64,000 nucleotides of DNA from Panicum virgatum (GCF_016808335.1 NC_053146.1:39366470-39430469), one strand, 5' to 3'. Counted from the stretch's first letter, positions 9,620-22,800 are shown. Translations and numbers: made by a program. Notes: generated by a model not told the origin, from the sequence alone.

Positions 9620-12600
9620 TCCGCGGCGCGCGGGCGGGGGAAAGATTCTTACCAGACCAGACCGACCTGATGATCGATGACCACCCCCTGTGTGATGCTC
9701 TGGCGTTTGGTCAGGGGCAGGGGAGGGAAGAACACAAAGCTCTTCCTTGGTCACTGCCATCCTAAACCTTATTATTAGGGTATTTGAGGATAGTGATGAG
9801 TAAACGCCCTTCTCTGTTTTTTTTTCCGCTTAGCTAAGGGTTTTGTAAAGTATCGGAGATGTTAATTCAACAGGCATGTGGAAGTTTGTTTGGAATTTAA
9901 GCATCGCCATCCAAATATCCAACATATTAACAGTGCAAACAAAATATGGGTGCTATTTATTAAGATAAGAGAAAGCCATGAACGTTTGATCTTTCACACT
10001 CCTAACGAATTCTCCTTTCGTTCTAAGCACAAAACCTTCGTTTTAACATTGTGATGAATTACTGGTAAAGAAAGTGGAATAGCAAATACTAAGTCTCCTT
10101 TCTAAGCATAAAATGGATCGGTCACTCCCAAGACTCTGCGTATTTGCTACCACAAACGATTCATTCAATCACATATTTGCCATAAATTATTTTAGTAATC
10201 ATGCATGCTATATATATTACCAACAGCTGCGGAGTAATACCCTGCAACCATTTGATATATACCCACCACTCTGCTCCCACAATCATGAAGATCGGCTATG
10301 GCCTGCAGTTGGTCCGAATCCAGGGCAACATCCTGCCAGTGCCAGTCACCTACCGGAGGCCCAATATGAAAAAAAAAGTGCAAGTACATATATGCTACGT
10401 CTAGATATATAACAAAATCTATGAATTTAAATTTGCCGAAACGATCTACAATTTGGAATGTAGGGAGTAGGGTTTACCAAAAACATTCCGCGCACACATC
10501 AAAATTAGTTCAGACTCCTCTTGGTCAAAAAGTTCACCTTTAATCTCGAAAAGAAAAGAAAATAAAGCATAATCCTTTTCACCATCTCAATCACTTGCTT
10601 TCGTATATGCCCTTGCCATTGTCTAAGCCTCCTATCCCTATCTGCTAGACCAGACCTTCCGCGGCGCCGCGAACTAAGGCCAGTCCTGTTCGGAGGTGCT
10701 ATTGCAAAGTGCTAAAATTTAGCACTCTCAATTAGCTTCTTTCCCCATCTAATAATATTTTGCTCTAATTTAGAATTTGGCTAATGCAAAGCGCTTTTGT
10801 TTGGAAGTGCTAAGGGCAAGGCTAAAGTTCAGCACTTATGTGCATAGATCCAATATGATCCAATAATGTCAATATCAAGAAAGTTCAAATATTGCGTCGC
10901 CGCCAGGTTGCAGCGCGCGTGTGTGTGTGGCTACGCGACAAGCGCGTGCAACGAAAATTCACGAGGCTTTCCAGGAAATTTGCATGGGTCGGCAGGCAGA
11001 ATGCACTGCACCACCGGCCGCTCTCTGATCTCTTCCTTCCCCTGCTTCCAGATCCCGTCCCGCAATGGCTAGCTTTGGCGTACGTCATGCTCCGGGACCT
11101 TGCAAACGCCATGCTCGCGCAAGCATATGCCGCAGGATCACTAGTCGATCAGGTGGGTGTTTCCAGCAGGGAACAAGACGAGGAGGAATGGAATTTTTCA
11201 TTGTAAAATAAAACACAAGATTAAGTACATACACACATGCATACACGCATACATAGGAAACAATCTTATGTTTTCGGAGGGCGCATGATAAAGTAATTGG
11301 TGTCATGTTTTCCAATGCTCGTCATTCTAGTTTTAGTTTCTGAAGAAGAAGAAGTTTCTTCAGGCACTAGTACTATGAAGAGTGCTGTGTTGTGTTTGGA
11401 GCAAGATCGAGTCAGAGTCACATCCGAAATTGGTCGCGCAAGCCGCCCTACTAGATTTGTCTAACAGGCCGGGGAAGCTGAAAACTAGCTAGCTAGACGG
11501 CTTGACCGATTGAACAGTAGTAAAGCCGCCAGTAACAGCTAACACGATAGGAATGTTTCGTCTGGTGACGGAAAGAAGAAGCATGCATCCGTACCACGCG
11601 TGCAAGCTAGGACGCACCGTTCCATTCATATATCCTGTAGATATTGGACACCAGGGCCATTGCAGATAAAGACAACCATCGGGCTCATGCCCGTCAAGTA
11701 GTAAATCGTCTGAATTATTGGATTATTCGACCCCATAAATGTTTGACCGAACTAAATGGACAAGTGCAGTTTGAAGCAAGATGACAACAATAGAGGTACT
11801 TTTTCTTGGCTCTTCTCTGGATATGATATCTTGGACTAATCTATGATCGCACAGTTTTTTCATTTGTATGTTTTCCATTTGTACGTAACATCCGTCCATC
11901 TATATTTACAAACGTTAAGTTTTCAGTGCAACCGCTAACTGAGATTCCCTCTTTTACCAGTGTTATTACCTGCAATAATTAATAGGCATACAAAGGTTGG
12001 TAGGCCGTCCCGGCCGGAGCAGGCATAATCGTGCCTGGTCGACATCACTTCTTAACTGCAGGACCCATGCACGTCGTCGAAGCAGAACTGCCAGTCGGAG
12101 TCCGATCCCCAGCTACCGGCCGGCGGCTTCGTTCCCGATCGATCCACCTCATGCATTGCATGCACTGGCTCGGGAGGCTGCTTGCTGGCTGCAGCTGATC
12201 TCGACGCACACAATTTGCAGACCTGCTTGGTTTGGTCGTCGATGTCGATCTGCCCAACTAACACACAATCCAATATCGTACGTGCACGTCCACAATCAGG
12301 AATGGAAATGGTAAGAAAATAGAATAATGGATATTCGAGATATTTGAATCCGTTTCTATGCGTATTCGATCTGTGGAAACTTGCAGGAGCCGGAAAAATG
12401 GATGTCCGAGATATCCGAATCCGTTTTCATACGTATCTGATCTGTTTCCATTCTTATCCACAACATTTACACGGCCGGTCGTCCATCATCCATCTCTATC
12501 CAGCTGACACAAGAAATCAATCAAGCACTCAAGCATGAGCTGCCTATTGGCAGTTGGGCATACACGAGCTGCTTGCATGCTCCCCGGCTTGTTCAGCCGC

Positions 12601-13239
12601 CCGAGCGCGTACACCTCCAACGCCTCCCACCTTGGAGTGAGCGACGGGATGGATACAACACCTTCTGGGTCCGGGGCTGGCCGGGACCCATGCATTTTGG
12701 TGGCTCTGCGTACCACCACCACCGCGTCCGCGTCCGCCGCGGCCGGAGAATTATTCCCCGTGTCCATCTATCCGTTCCGACCCCCTGGAAAAGAAAACCC
12801 AGGGTAGTTCGTCCATCATTGTGTTGTGTACCCCTAGAGGCGGCTACAGCCACTAGCTCGCTGTTGACGGATCGGAGGGGGGCCACTTGCTTGCTGGCAC
12901 GTACGGCACCGTAGTTGTCTGATGACATGCACATCACAGGCAGGCAGCAGCTTGGCTTGGGTGCATGAACCTGTGCAGTGGTGTACAAGTGGCTCGCAGG
13001 AAACCGATGCCGGCTCTCTCACCAGATCTCTAGCTTGCCCCTTGGAGATAACAGATATATACATCTCTAGTAAAACACACACACACACACACACACACTA
13101 GCTAGTAGCTACTTTAAACGAGGTATTGTCATGTTGTTGTTCAGTGAAGTATAGTAAACGTAATATACATAGTAAAATAGTACGGTTCTTCCAGGAAGCC
13201 TAGCAGGTGAACGCATTGTTAGTTTGTACCTAGTCATCA
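9620..13239. other. Intergenic DNA 3' of first WRKY gene
   Basis: No gene is supported. The first 150 bases are the WRKY 3' UTR, recognisably similar to the one after the second gene (GTCAGGGGCAGGGGAGGGAAGA against GTCCAGGAACAGAGGAGGGAAGA). Near 10680-10850 a segment with repeated GTGCTAA/TTAGCAC words looks like an old MITE. A (CA)n tract lies at about 13074-13098. Short open frames at 12000-12990 have no recognisable domain. Confidence 0.6.
12325..12455 (+). repeat. Tandem pair of about 55-60 bp units
   Basis: ATGGATATTCGAGATATTTG followed by AATCCGTTTCTATGCGTATT is repeated about 70 bases later as ATGGATGTCCGAGATATCCG and AATCCGTTTTCATACGTATC. Each unit is followed by GATCTGT. This looks like a transposon-end or satellite-like remnant; no element could be assigned. 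Confidence 0.6.
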
Positions 13240-14000
13240 TCACATCAGGTTTGCATTCAGCAATGCAGTAGCATAAGAGGACAAAAGTGTAGGGATGGAA
13301 ATTATTCCTTCGCTGGTAAGGATGACGCGTTTCAGTGTTGCAAGGATATAGCTGATCCCGTTGTCTGTTTGTTTTTGTAATTGTAGGGTGTCACTGTCCT
13401 CGTCATCTCGGGCCAGGCGCGCGGGCCACAAATATAATAGACCTCGTAGGTTCAACTCAACCGTTGTTTAAGCTAATATATGTGACAACGTCTCCGTGCA
13501 GTGGAGTTCTATTTAGAGTTTGTTGCACATGTGCATTATTATATATATACTATTACGTGGAGCTCATGCTCATCCTAAACCATATATATACTTAATCGCC
13601 GTACCACTAGTGCTTCTATCCTGGATTACTTCTTGCAGAAGGTGGAATGAGATTGTTCATGTTTCTCCCAACTAGATGGTGTTGATGTGGCACTAGCTAG
13701 CGCTTCCATCGCAGATTCATCGAGAAAAAAAATTAATTGGTAAAATGTTACTCCCTCCATTCCAATTATAAGTCATTCCAAAAATCATGGAAAGTCAAAA
13801 ATTTTCCCCACTGAAGTCATTACATGTTCCCCACTCAACGCGTGCTCCCAGCTTCCACGTTGCTTCGCCAATGGGGAGCAAGAGAGCTCTGACTTCACCA
13901 CTCCTTGATCCCATCACTAGTTTTATCCCTCTAGAAACGGCTTCTGTAGAGCAGTACTAGGGATAAGATTTTCTATTAAGCAAGATGCTGACTATGTTAT
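13240..14000 (+). repeat. Segmental duplication blocks F and A, copy 1
   Basis: Block F (13240-13450: TTTCAGTGTTGCAAGGATAT, TGATCCCGTTGTCTGTTTG, CCAGGCGCGCGGGCCACAAA) matches 26640-27200. Block A (13800-14000: GCTTCCACGTTGCTTCGCCA, TCTGACTTCACC, CACTAGTTTTATCCCTC, GAAACGG) matches 27480-27720. Order and orientation are the same in both places. No gene lies in either copy. Confidence 0.7.
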
Positions 14001-14967
14001 GAAAGAAAATGTGATTAGGGGAGGACGTGATGACTCTTCCAAAGAGATTATGATGAACAAACTTCATTGTATGGTCTTTTTACATAAACCCTAAAAAAAA
14101 ATTCGCGACCATGCCTGGGCACGTTTTTCATTAAGAGGAAACATAAACCCTAAAACTTAGATCACTACATATGGTTTGTATCATCACCAATGGATTTCAA
14201 GCTGAATGCAAGAACGGGTGAATCGAATCTGATAGCTCCAGGCCAGAAAAAGCAGATTAGATATGAAAATGTTGCTCCATGAAGTTGCTATAAACTATTA
14301 GTAATTTCGTGAAAGGTTTTCAGAGAAAAATAACCAAGGAACTTATGTTCAGAAAAATGGCACATAAGCTTTACCATTTCCTAATTTTGGCAGAAGCAAT
14401 ACCATGGCTATGAGGCCATTGGAGCAGCTTCTAAAGTAGACAACCAGGTTAAAATCCTCGTAGAGCCACTTTTGCTAGAATTTCAAGGACAGGCATCAGC
14501 CAGGCATATCATAAAGAACCAGCTGGTCAGTAGCATCCATCGAAGCAAGGGCTATTAATTCTAGCCACCGGTCCCTATAAATATATATGCAATAATTCAT
14601 TCATAGTAGATTTTAGATAAGGCCCACGAATATTTAGGAAATAAATTATTGTCACACCTTAGTATTCCAATTTGGATTATGAATATATTTTCAAATGTAA
14701 TTATCCAGCTTCTAAATTTTTAAGAAATTTTTAGATTTTTTTAGCAATTATTCTCATTTTTTCTAGAGCTAAATCTACGTTTACCACAAGTCCCAAGTAT
14801 TAAATTTGGATTCTATTTTCTACAATTTTATTTCTTTTTAACATGAAAAAAAATTATTTTTTTCCTTTCTCCTTTTTCTTCTTGTCTATCTTTTTCCTTC
14901 TCAGGCCGCCGGCCCAATCTCTTTTCCCTTCCCGCCGACCTCTTTCCCTCCTCCTCTGCTTGGCTTA

Positions 14968-15260
14968 CACTACAAAAACTATTTAATCTGTGACAGAACA
15001 AATTTGATACAGATCACTGAAAAATCATCATAAAGCACGATGTATCTATGATGATTTCAGATATCATGGATTGAGCGTCACAGATTAAATCAATCGGCGG
15101 TTTAACAAAAACCCGTCACAAATTGAAGCAATCTGTGATGTTTCTTAATGTCATGGATTGGTTTTGAGCCCGTGCAACGCAGCCCTGGCCCAATGTTTGT
15201 GATGAAAATAAACGTCACAAACTTCCTCATGATTCTAGCGATATTTCGTACTACTTGTAG
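14968..15260. mobile_element. Small CACTA-like element (approximate ends)
   Basis: The left end reads CACTACAAAAACTATTTAAT, a typical CACTA terminus, followed by several copies of an ATCTGTGACAG/CGTCACAGATT word in both orientations, as in CACTA subterminal regions. The right end is less clean, ending near CTACTTGTAG at 15260, immediately before the duplicated block U. No coding capacity is seen. The right boundary is uncertain by a few bases. Confidence 0.55.
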
Positions 15261-15261
15261 C

Positions 15262-15400
15262 CATTACTTTTCAAGTGTGAAACGGATCAGTGAAAAGAGA
15301 TCGAGGAGCATATATATTAAGGTCCTGCACTAGAAATAGAAGAACGAAAGCACATCTATCACCAAACACGCAGATGCAGGCCGAAAGCGATGTGTTAGGA
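15262..15400 (+). repeat. Orphan copy of WRKY-upstream block U (copy 2)
   Basis: It contains ACTTTTCAAGTGTGAA, AAGAGATCGAGGAGC, AGGTCCTGCACT and CCGAAAGCGATGTGTTAGGA, in the order found upstream of both WRKY genes (7020-7190 and 28830-28975). Here no WRKY exon follows. The next 1.5 kb hold only transposons and then block E. Confidence 0.65.
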
Positions 15401-15858
15401 ATTTTTATACTAGTATAAAGTTTTCAGTTCATTCATAATGTGAACAACATGACTGCATAACTACTTTACATATGTGTAAATATAGTTACTAGTAGCTTCG
15501 AATTCGCATGTTTTAACCAAGTATATATGCGTCCAAGTTTTTGTCGTGGAAATTTATATTCAAAGCAACATCTACATGCATCAAACTAGCGGGTGAAATT
15601 AAAGTACAAAAATTCAATTATTCATTAGTTTGCAAGCGCTCGTGTCTCGTTCTAAATCAATATCATGTTTGCTCATGTTGGAATTCAGCTTTTTCGAAAG
15701 CAAAAAATGTTGGAGCAAAGAGTCATATTCAAAAATTAGCTCGATTAGAGTGGTATACATCTGTCCAACCTGGAAGCTGAAAACCAGACCGATCCAAGAG
15801 CAAATATGCCTAACTTGTTGATAGCGATGTTTCATTTTGTGATGAAAAGAACTCGTGT

Positions 15859-16202
15859 CACTACTACAGAATAAACCTTTGTTCCAGGCCATTTGTCTCG
15901 GTTGCCTTTGGGCTCGGGACAATATGTGGCTTTTGTCCCGGGTCCAAATGCTAGTCGGGCCAGCGGGGGGGGGGGGGCGGGACATGGGCCTTTTGTCCCG
16001 GTTGGTGTTACCAACCCGGACAAAAGGCCCCTCCACGTGATAGTTTAAAAGGGAGTTATTCTTTACTGACTCACATGTACTACTTAGGTGAGTTGGCAAG
16101 GAAGCCATGCGCTAGGCAATAGGTCTTGGGTTCGAATTCCGCAGGGCGCAAAGATTTTTTAGCGCGAGGGACATTTTGCAAATGGCCCGATCAGTAGTAG
16201 TG
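15859..16202. mobile_element. Non-autonomous CACTA element, 344 bp, with intact ends
   Basis: The ends are CACTACTACAG and CAGTAGTAGTG, inverted with one mismatch, flanked by a 3 bp target duplication TGT (15856-15858 and 16203-16205). Inside are inverted CCTTTTGTCCCGG/CCGGACAAAAGG-type words typical of grass CACTA minis, a run of G near 15966, and a tRNA-like stretch ending GGTCTTGGGTTCGAATTCC. No ORF has coding appearance. Confidence 0.85.
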
Positions 16203-16370
16203 TGTGGATCATTCCCTGACACGGGTGCATGCGGTACCTGTTTAATTTAGGTTCTTTATATCGCTACTATTGCTGACAACTACTATTATTCCACGACCAC
16301 TACTTGCTGGCAAATACACGAATCGGTCTAATGCCCGTCAAACAAGTTGTATAAATGGTTTGGTTACTAG

Positions 16371-16706
16371 CCCCTGTTTAGATCCCAAAACGCAAAATGC
16401 AAATTTTTTGTAAATCGCTTGCATGGTGTAATAAATGTAGTCAAAAAATAAATCGCATTACAAAAATGGATTATAAATCGCGAGACGAATCTAATGAGCC
16501 TAATTAGGACGTGATTAGACACTAAATTGCTACAGTAATACTATAGTAAACATGCTCTAATGATGGATTAATTAGGCTCATTAGATTCGTCTCGTAGTTT
16601 ACAGACGAGATCTGTAATTAGTTTTGTGATTAGTCTACATTTAATACTTCAAATGTTAAAGATTCTCTTCTAAAAATGCAAAAATGCAAAATGAACTAAA
16701 CAAGAC
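16371..16706. mobile_element. MITE, grass GTTTAG family, copy 1
   Basis: About 336 bp with terminal inverted text CCCCTGTTTAGATCCC and GAACTAAACAAGAC, flanked by TAG on both sides. The interior has the inverted pair CGAGACGAATCTAATGAGCC and GGCTCATTAGATTCGTCTCG, and a GCTACAGTAATACTATAG core. The same interior occurs at 25288-25632 and 29172-29500. Confidence 0.8.
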
Positions 16707-16949
16707 TAGGTCTAATATATTGACCAAATTAAACAGGCACAACTAGTGAATCGTACTTGTTTAGGACCGGCAAGTAGTAACAAGTAAGACCATATTCTCC
16801 TCTGGTTAAAATTATTGTAAGTCGTTTTGGTTTTGCATTGTCCTATGTTAAACTTGAGTAATCTTAGTAAAATTTACAGAAAAAGTACACAAATATGAAA
16901 TATTCTAGAAATTAAAGTTGGTTTCCACGACAGTAGCTAATATTAATGA

Positions 16950-17890
16950 GCAATAATACTGCCAAGCATATGTACGCGTCAATATATATTCAGTGTCGTG
17001 AGGTTCGGTAGTTAGCTAGGCTGCCTCCCTTTTTCTTTGCTTTGAAATAAGCAGTTAGCAGCAGGCTATCTCTCGGTGTAGCATTACAGTAACAGTCGTA
17101 CTATTCAGCAGCAGGAAAGGATCTATATCGAACAGAGTCCCGAATAATATAATCCCAGCCCCAGGCTGCTGCTACTGATCACGTACGCTTTAATTTCTTC
17201 CTCGAGCTAGTTTCCTTTTCTTTTCCCCAACCCCGCCGCGCGCCAACAACTATGGCTATGTTTGAGACGGCTCCGTCCGCGCTGCTCCGGCTCCGCGGTA
17301 CAGTAATCGGCACTGTGCTGCATTATAGCGCGGATCTGAGACGGGACGCTTCGTGCTACAGCCAATGGCGAGAGGGGAGTAGCGCGGAGCTGAGACGGGG
17401 CGCTTCGTACTACAGCCAATGGCGAGAGAGGAGAAGCTGGTGGAGCTGGATTTCTGTGGCTTCGCCGGCTCTGCACTACAGTACCGCTACAGAAAACTAC
17501 AGTAACCGGAGCCGGCAAAGCCCGGCCAAACAGACCCTAACATCTATCCACGAGATTTACATCGATAGGACGAGTCCCTCGACGACGGCAGCCATTTTCC
17601 AAGAAATGAAGCGCAAGTAGCAGCGTGTGCGTCGCCGCCGCCCAACGCCACCGCGTTGGCAAATGGCAATCATCACTAGTTGCAAAAGGAGCTAGGGGGC
17701 ATCGCCTCGGATCGGAGACGCGCGCGTTCCCTCTCACACGCGCGCATCTAGCTAATAGCCTAGGGCGCGCACGTCAATAGCCGCCGCGGCCAGCGCGGTC
17801 GCGCCCACCGGGGCACCAGCACCACCACCAGAGGCGCAGGGCAGCCGGGACGAAGAAGAAAATTCCGCGACGGTGCGTGCACCCGTACAA
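16950..17890 (+). repeat. Segmental duplication blocks E and B, copy 1
   Basis: Block E (GCCAAGCATATGTACGCGTC, ATTCAGTGTCGT; about 16955-17010) matches 23845-23885. Block B (CTATTCAGCAGCAGGAAAGG, TCGAACAGAGTCCCGAATAA, CCTCGAGCTAGTTTCCTTTT, CCAAGAAATGAAGCGCA, CGCCACCGCGTTGGCAA) matches 24440-25110. This copy is interrupted by the MITE at 17254-17537, which copy 2 lacks. The open frames here are not conserved as proteins between the copies. Confidence 0.75.
17254..17537. mobile_element. MITE with GGCTATGTTTG / CAAACAGACCC ends
   Basis: About 284 bp present in duplication copy 1 and absent at the matching place in copy 2 (near 24780). It contains two near-identical units reading GAGCTGAGACGGGGCGCTTC and TACAGCCAATGGCGAGAG, and inverted GC-rich ends (CCGGCTCCG and GGAGCCGG). 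The type resembles grass hAT-like MITEs. The target duplication was not clear. Confidence 0.6.
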
Positions 17891-19834
17891 CGCCATGAGG
17901 TAGGGGTGTATGGTTCCGATGGTCTCTTTACAATTTAAATTAGTTTTTATATATTTTTAATTTAAAATTATATAAAATTAGAGTCTAACCCTAATTTGTT
18001 ATTTTTATATCTTACAAATGAAGTCAAGTTTGGACAAGATATTTTACAAGGTTATGTATCATCATATCATCTATATGTGACTTTTTGTGAATTTAAACAA
18101 TTTTTTTTTGTTGTGGTCCACACGAATTTTCACGAAGATTGCGATTTCCACTAGATACGTTTCCCTTTTAGAATCCAGCCTTTAGATAATCTAAGTTAAA
18201 TTTTAGAACTCTTTACCACCCCTAGAGAGAAGTAGCGTGGAGCAGCCTAGCCCCCCTATGGAGAAGTAGCATGGAGTAGCCTAGCCCCCCAAAAGGGACT
18301 AACTAAAACTCTCTACAAAGTGTTGCTAGAGTTATGTTTGGAGAGAAGAGAGAGAATTTAGACATCTTGCACACTGCAGCAAGTAATGCTAATTATATGT
18401 GGGGCTAGAAAAAATGGGAGCGAGGCAAGAACATGCTACAGTGCCAAGTATAAAATAGCAATAGATTTACTCGTTGTTGCTGCTAAGGTACACTCCTCCA
18501 TGACCAGCACTAACGGAAGATGCAAGTATTTTATTTCACATAGGTCCCCTAGTACTAGATATCTCCGATGCTAGTAATTTTATACGCTGTATGTCTGAGC
18601 ATCGATGCTCATTCTAGTCAAGGGCCCACATTTTTTTCCGGCATCACTCCCAGGTGGTGGAGGGCCGAAGGCTATCCGCACCGAGGGACGGTAAACCGTA
18701 CTAGATAGCGTATGCATCTGCTGCACCGGGCTGCTCTAAAGCCTCCGCCATCTTCCAGTATTGCTCCCGCTCCGCCAAATCTAGCAGGGTAGCGGAGCTA
18801 CACTACAGCCAGCGCGGCGCCCGCCTGTTGACCTCCCGCGCGCGCCGCTCCACCTCCACCTCCACCTCCACCTCGCCCTCCCGCTCCACTGCCGCCTCGT
18901 TCTCCTACGCCCCACCGCAGCTCCCTCTGCAACACAGCTCTGCGTCGCCCGCAACTCTGCATGGGCCCGCTCGCAGCCCTCCTCCGCACCGCACTCGCAG
19001 TCCTTCACCACAACTGCCGCTCCACCCCTGCTCCTCCTCCCTCCCGCGTGCGTGCCGCCACAGCAGCTCTGCGCGCGAGGGGGTGAGTCGTTGCCAGGAG
19101 GAAGGAGGATGTGCTGACATTGCTTGAGATGAGGAAGGAGGAGGTGTTAGCCCTGCTCGAAAGGAGGAAGGAGCTCACGCCTGCCCACCTGTGGTCGCAC
19201 CTCCGCCGCAGCCGCACCTTGCCCGCGGCCGCACCTTGGCTCACCCGCACCTTCACCTCCGCCTGCGTCTGTGCGCAAGCTGGAGCTCCACAGCCGCAGC
19301 TGGCGCAAGCGAAGGGAGCAGGTGCGGCGTAGGTGCGGCGGGGATGCTTTGCCATAGAGTGAGGCCGGAGAGAGAGAAGGGGAGGGGCCAATACAGAGGA
19401 GGGGATAAGAAAAGAAGGGGAGAAGAAAAGAGAGAAAAAAAGAAAAGAAAATAAGATGGTACTTGAATATGGTTGAATAAAATATATAGTTGTTGGTATA
19501 GATAAGAGATACAGAGGATATAGAGGTACGGGAGAAAGTGGTATAGAGAAGAAAATCTCAACGATTAGGATATAATATTTTTTAGAGGGAAAAAATAGAG
19601 AATGAAGAGTGTGTACAGCCTAAGGGCCTCTATGGGTTCCCGCCAACTTCGGCCCTGCAGTGCCACTATTGCGCGGAGCTAGGGAACCAAAAAACTTGCC
19701 CCCGAGGCCTCCAGCTGTGCCAACGAGAAAGGAGGAGAGAGAAAAATGGGTTCAATGAACAGTATATTCAACAGTGCCACTACAGTGATTTGTGAAAGGG
19801 AGTCAGAGCCGTCTCTCCAAATGGGCTGTAAGCA
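17891..19834. other. Sequence inserted in duplication copy 1; no gene
   Basis: The matching place in copy 2 is short. TAGCCTAGCCCCACAAAAGGGA and CAAACCCTGGTTGG, adjacent near 25148-25185, are separated here (about 18279-18298 and 19832-19845) by about 1.5 kb. The inserted part has AT-rich ends, a GC-rich core (18780-19350) whose long open frames are Arg/Pro/Ser/Ala-rich on both strands, then a purine-rich run (about 19370-19450). It could be one or more non-autonomous elements; ends were not resolved. The segment 18230-18298 also carries a direct repeat of GAAGTAGCRTGGAG and AGCCTAGCCCCCC. Confidence 0.45.
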
Positions 19835-19884
19835 AACCCTGGTTGGAGCTGTGACTAGTCTGGTTGGCTATGGTTTGCAAGAGG

Positions 19885-22800
19885 AAAAAATACTATTTAC
19901 CTCACTAGACTGTGGGCCGAGTTTATGTTTTCACCATGAATCCAGTAACTTGGTATTTTGGCTCCTTAGACTCACGATACCGGACAAATGACCTCCTTGA
20001 CTGGTTTTTCTTAGTGGTTTTCTTTATTTTCTTTTATTTTTATTTTGGATAAATATTTAAGAAATTATAGTAAATCGCAAAAAACCGTAAAATGAAAAAT
20101 CTAATTTTGTTAGACTCCACATGAGTAGATCTATGCGATGAACATATGATATGATATAACTTAGTAAAAATAATCTTGTGGTAGTTTTATATATATGTTT
20201 TTATGTAATTAATTCATATCTAAATTTTCCGTGGTTCAGTTATGGTGAAATTTTTATGGTGGTCTAAGCATTATATGATTGAGCTGCAGTAACAATTTCA
20301 TACTCATTGGATCATGTATGCCTGAGTTATATATATACATCATAGTGCCTCTCTGATCACATATACATACATATGCTATACATCTGTGCATCTGTGCTCA
20401 TACATACATCATGGTAATCTGCTATATTATTTTCAGGGGTTCCTAACGCCACTGAACTTAATTAGTACATAAGTTGAACCAAAATAAATCTTCCTTATCA
20501 GAGTGCAAAGGAAATAACAGGAATCAAAGTATCTAATGGTGAATCCTAGACCCAACTAGACAAAGTGAATGGTATATATAATAGGTTCAGCCTTCCATAT
20601 CTCAACTTCTAGAGACAATAGACCCACTAACAGCCTAAATTTTCTCATACCTCTCTCATCAAAAGTTGAAACCTGCACAAAAATGAATGGCGTAATAGGT
20701 CAAACTAATTGTTATCTATGTATCTCCCAGACAGTGAATTGATGAGCAACTCAAGTACATCATTTAAAGGATGTGTTTCATTCAGACTCAATTAAAAAAA
20801 GGATGTGTTTCATTCAGACTCTGATTATGAACTGCTAACCTCACTAGACTATGAAAAATTCCAGCTGCAGTAATTTGCTCACCTTTCCTTCTCAAAACTT
20901 GGCATTGATGTCCAGCTGCAATTGTGCTTCCTCCCTGCTCGTCCCTTGAACCTTATAGGTCTCTATTGAATAGTTAAAACAAAGAGTCCTAATTCTCTTT
21001 CCTGTCAGAAAAAGTAGATCAATGCATCAAGAATGGAAAAGCCACTGCTAACTAAATCATGGTCAAAATATGATGTAACTAAATCAGCAGTGCAAATGTA
21101 AGTAAATATGCTTATAACTAGCAAACTGCACATATTCCAAAACAACAATAGGATTGTGAATCAGTAATTATACCTAAAGTTATGGCAAGTGCTTGAACTG
21201 TGAACCAGTAATTATCTGTTTAAATAAGCTAGGCTTGCTGTGCAACCTGATTAAGAGAGGGAGGAGAAGCACCTCTCAGCGCCTGGATCCATGACGTGGG
21301 AGAGGGTCCTGGTCCTGCACTCTTGCTGCACTTGGATCTGCATATTTAGAAAGATTCATGGAAACTGCAGATTCGGAAAACTGAAATCTACAGAGATAGG
21401 AGTCCTTGTCCATCTAACCCGATGCAGACTCATTAAGCATTACATAAATTCATCATATCTAGAACAAGGCAATCTCAAAGAAGCTATGACCACACCATTT
21501 GAAGAGATCACTTAGGCCACCAGAGTGCTGGCAGTGGTCGACTCACTGCACAAAAACAAGGAAACATCCATGATCAGCAATAAGAATAGAGAAAAAAAAC
21601 AAATGCAATTCATAACATGTGGTCATGTGATGCTAAAAAACAGTGATGAACCTTATATTTATTCATCAGAGAATATGGAACACCCTAAAATATAGGCATG
21701 ATATGCCTATGTTCATGAACCCATAAGGTTAGTCAAAGTTATTAAATTTTGCTTCTAACAAGAAAAATTTTCAGCAGTTACATGTAAGCTAACATGAACT
21801 AGCTACAACTTGAATGGAGGTCTGAAAACAATAGCAGCCTCTCAACTTAACATAACTATAAAGGATCCATGATTTCAGAAACTACAAAGTTCACTAGTGA
21901 ACATTACTTGTATCCCACGGTATAGCATGATTTTTTTGCTAGAAATCAGGGCAGATTATCAATTGTAATCAAATTGTATTCTATCGATGCAGCGATTTTT
22001 GTATACTGCAACGGTCACTCTCTTAAACAATTGCAATGGTTACCCTCTCATTAACATCCTCTAACTAAAATCACCGCAGTCCACCCAAGCCGTGTAGATC
22101 TAGCAGCCCAAATAATGGATAGCAGGTACCTGGGATTAGGCGAAAGAGGATTGCGTTGTGGGGGCGGGATCCCAATGGCAGGAGATGGAGCCCAGCGTGG
22201 TGGTGGGCGCAATCTGGATGGCAGCAGACGAGCCAACCTCGCCGAGGGCTCACGTCCGGCAGGAGTAGGCGGGCCGGCGCCGTTGCCGGCGGAGCGCAGG
22301 GTGTCGGTGGTGGGCGGACGTCGCGCCACGAGGAGGCCGACCACCCAATTTGCACTATTCGAGAGGCGCGCTGCGGCCGGCGGCGGCCGGCGGCGGGCAA
22401 GGCGGAATCCTTGTCCCCGCGCCCGTCGGTGATGGCCCGAATGAGGGGTGGGGCGTGAAGGAGGGAAGCCGCCCGAGTGGCCGCGGAGACGCGCGGCGCT
22501 TGGCTCAGGGGAGAAGCTGCGGTGCCGGCAACGGAAGGCAGCGGGCGCGAGGAGGCGAGGAGGAGGGGCAGTGGGGAACTGGGGCGGTGCCATACGAGGG
22601 AGGGGCCACCGCCACTGAGAGGCCACGTGATGCTCGCTCCGAGGCTGGCCGCGCCGAGGTCGCCGCCGCCGAGAGGCTGCGCGAGGGGGACTCACCCGCA
22701 GGCGCTGCCACGCTGGGGGTGGAAGGTGTGGCCGTGCCTGATTTCGTCGCCGTCCAGATGAGAGGTGAGGAAGGGACGGGAGATCCAGTGTCCAGCTGCT

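Noticed and set aside
9017..9760. 247-codon minus-strand frame opposite WRKY exon 3 (and 329 codons opposite the second WRKY, 31620-32609)
   Set aside because: These are antisense shadows of GC-rich coding exons. Translations are Arg/Val/Ala/Gly low complexity and mirror the real exons.
10680..10850. Possible MITE with GTGCTAA / TTAGCAC words
   Set aside because: Ends and target duplication could not be defined, so it is only mentioned in the intergenic entry.
18781..19391. Cluster of 60-130 codon frames on both strands
   Set aside because: GC-rich simple composition with CACCTC repeats. No frame stands out and there is no conservation in the paired duplicate.
22051..22695. 214-codon minus-strand frame
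   Set aside because: Pro/Arg/Ser-rich, opposite frames equally open, no domain, and located in DNA inserted in only one of the duplicate segments.
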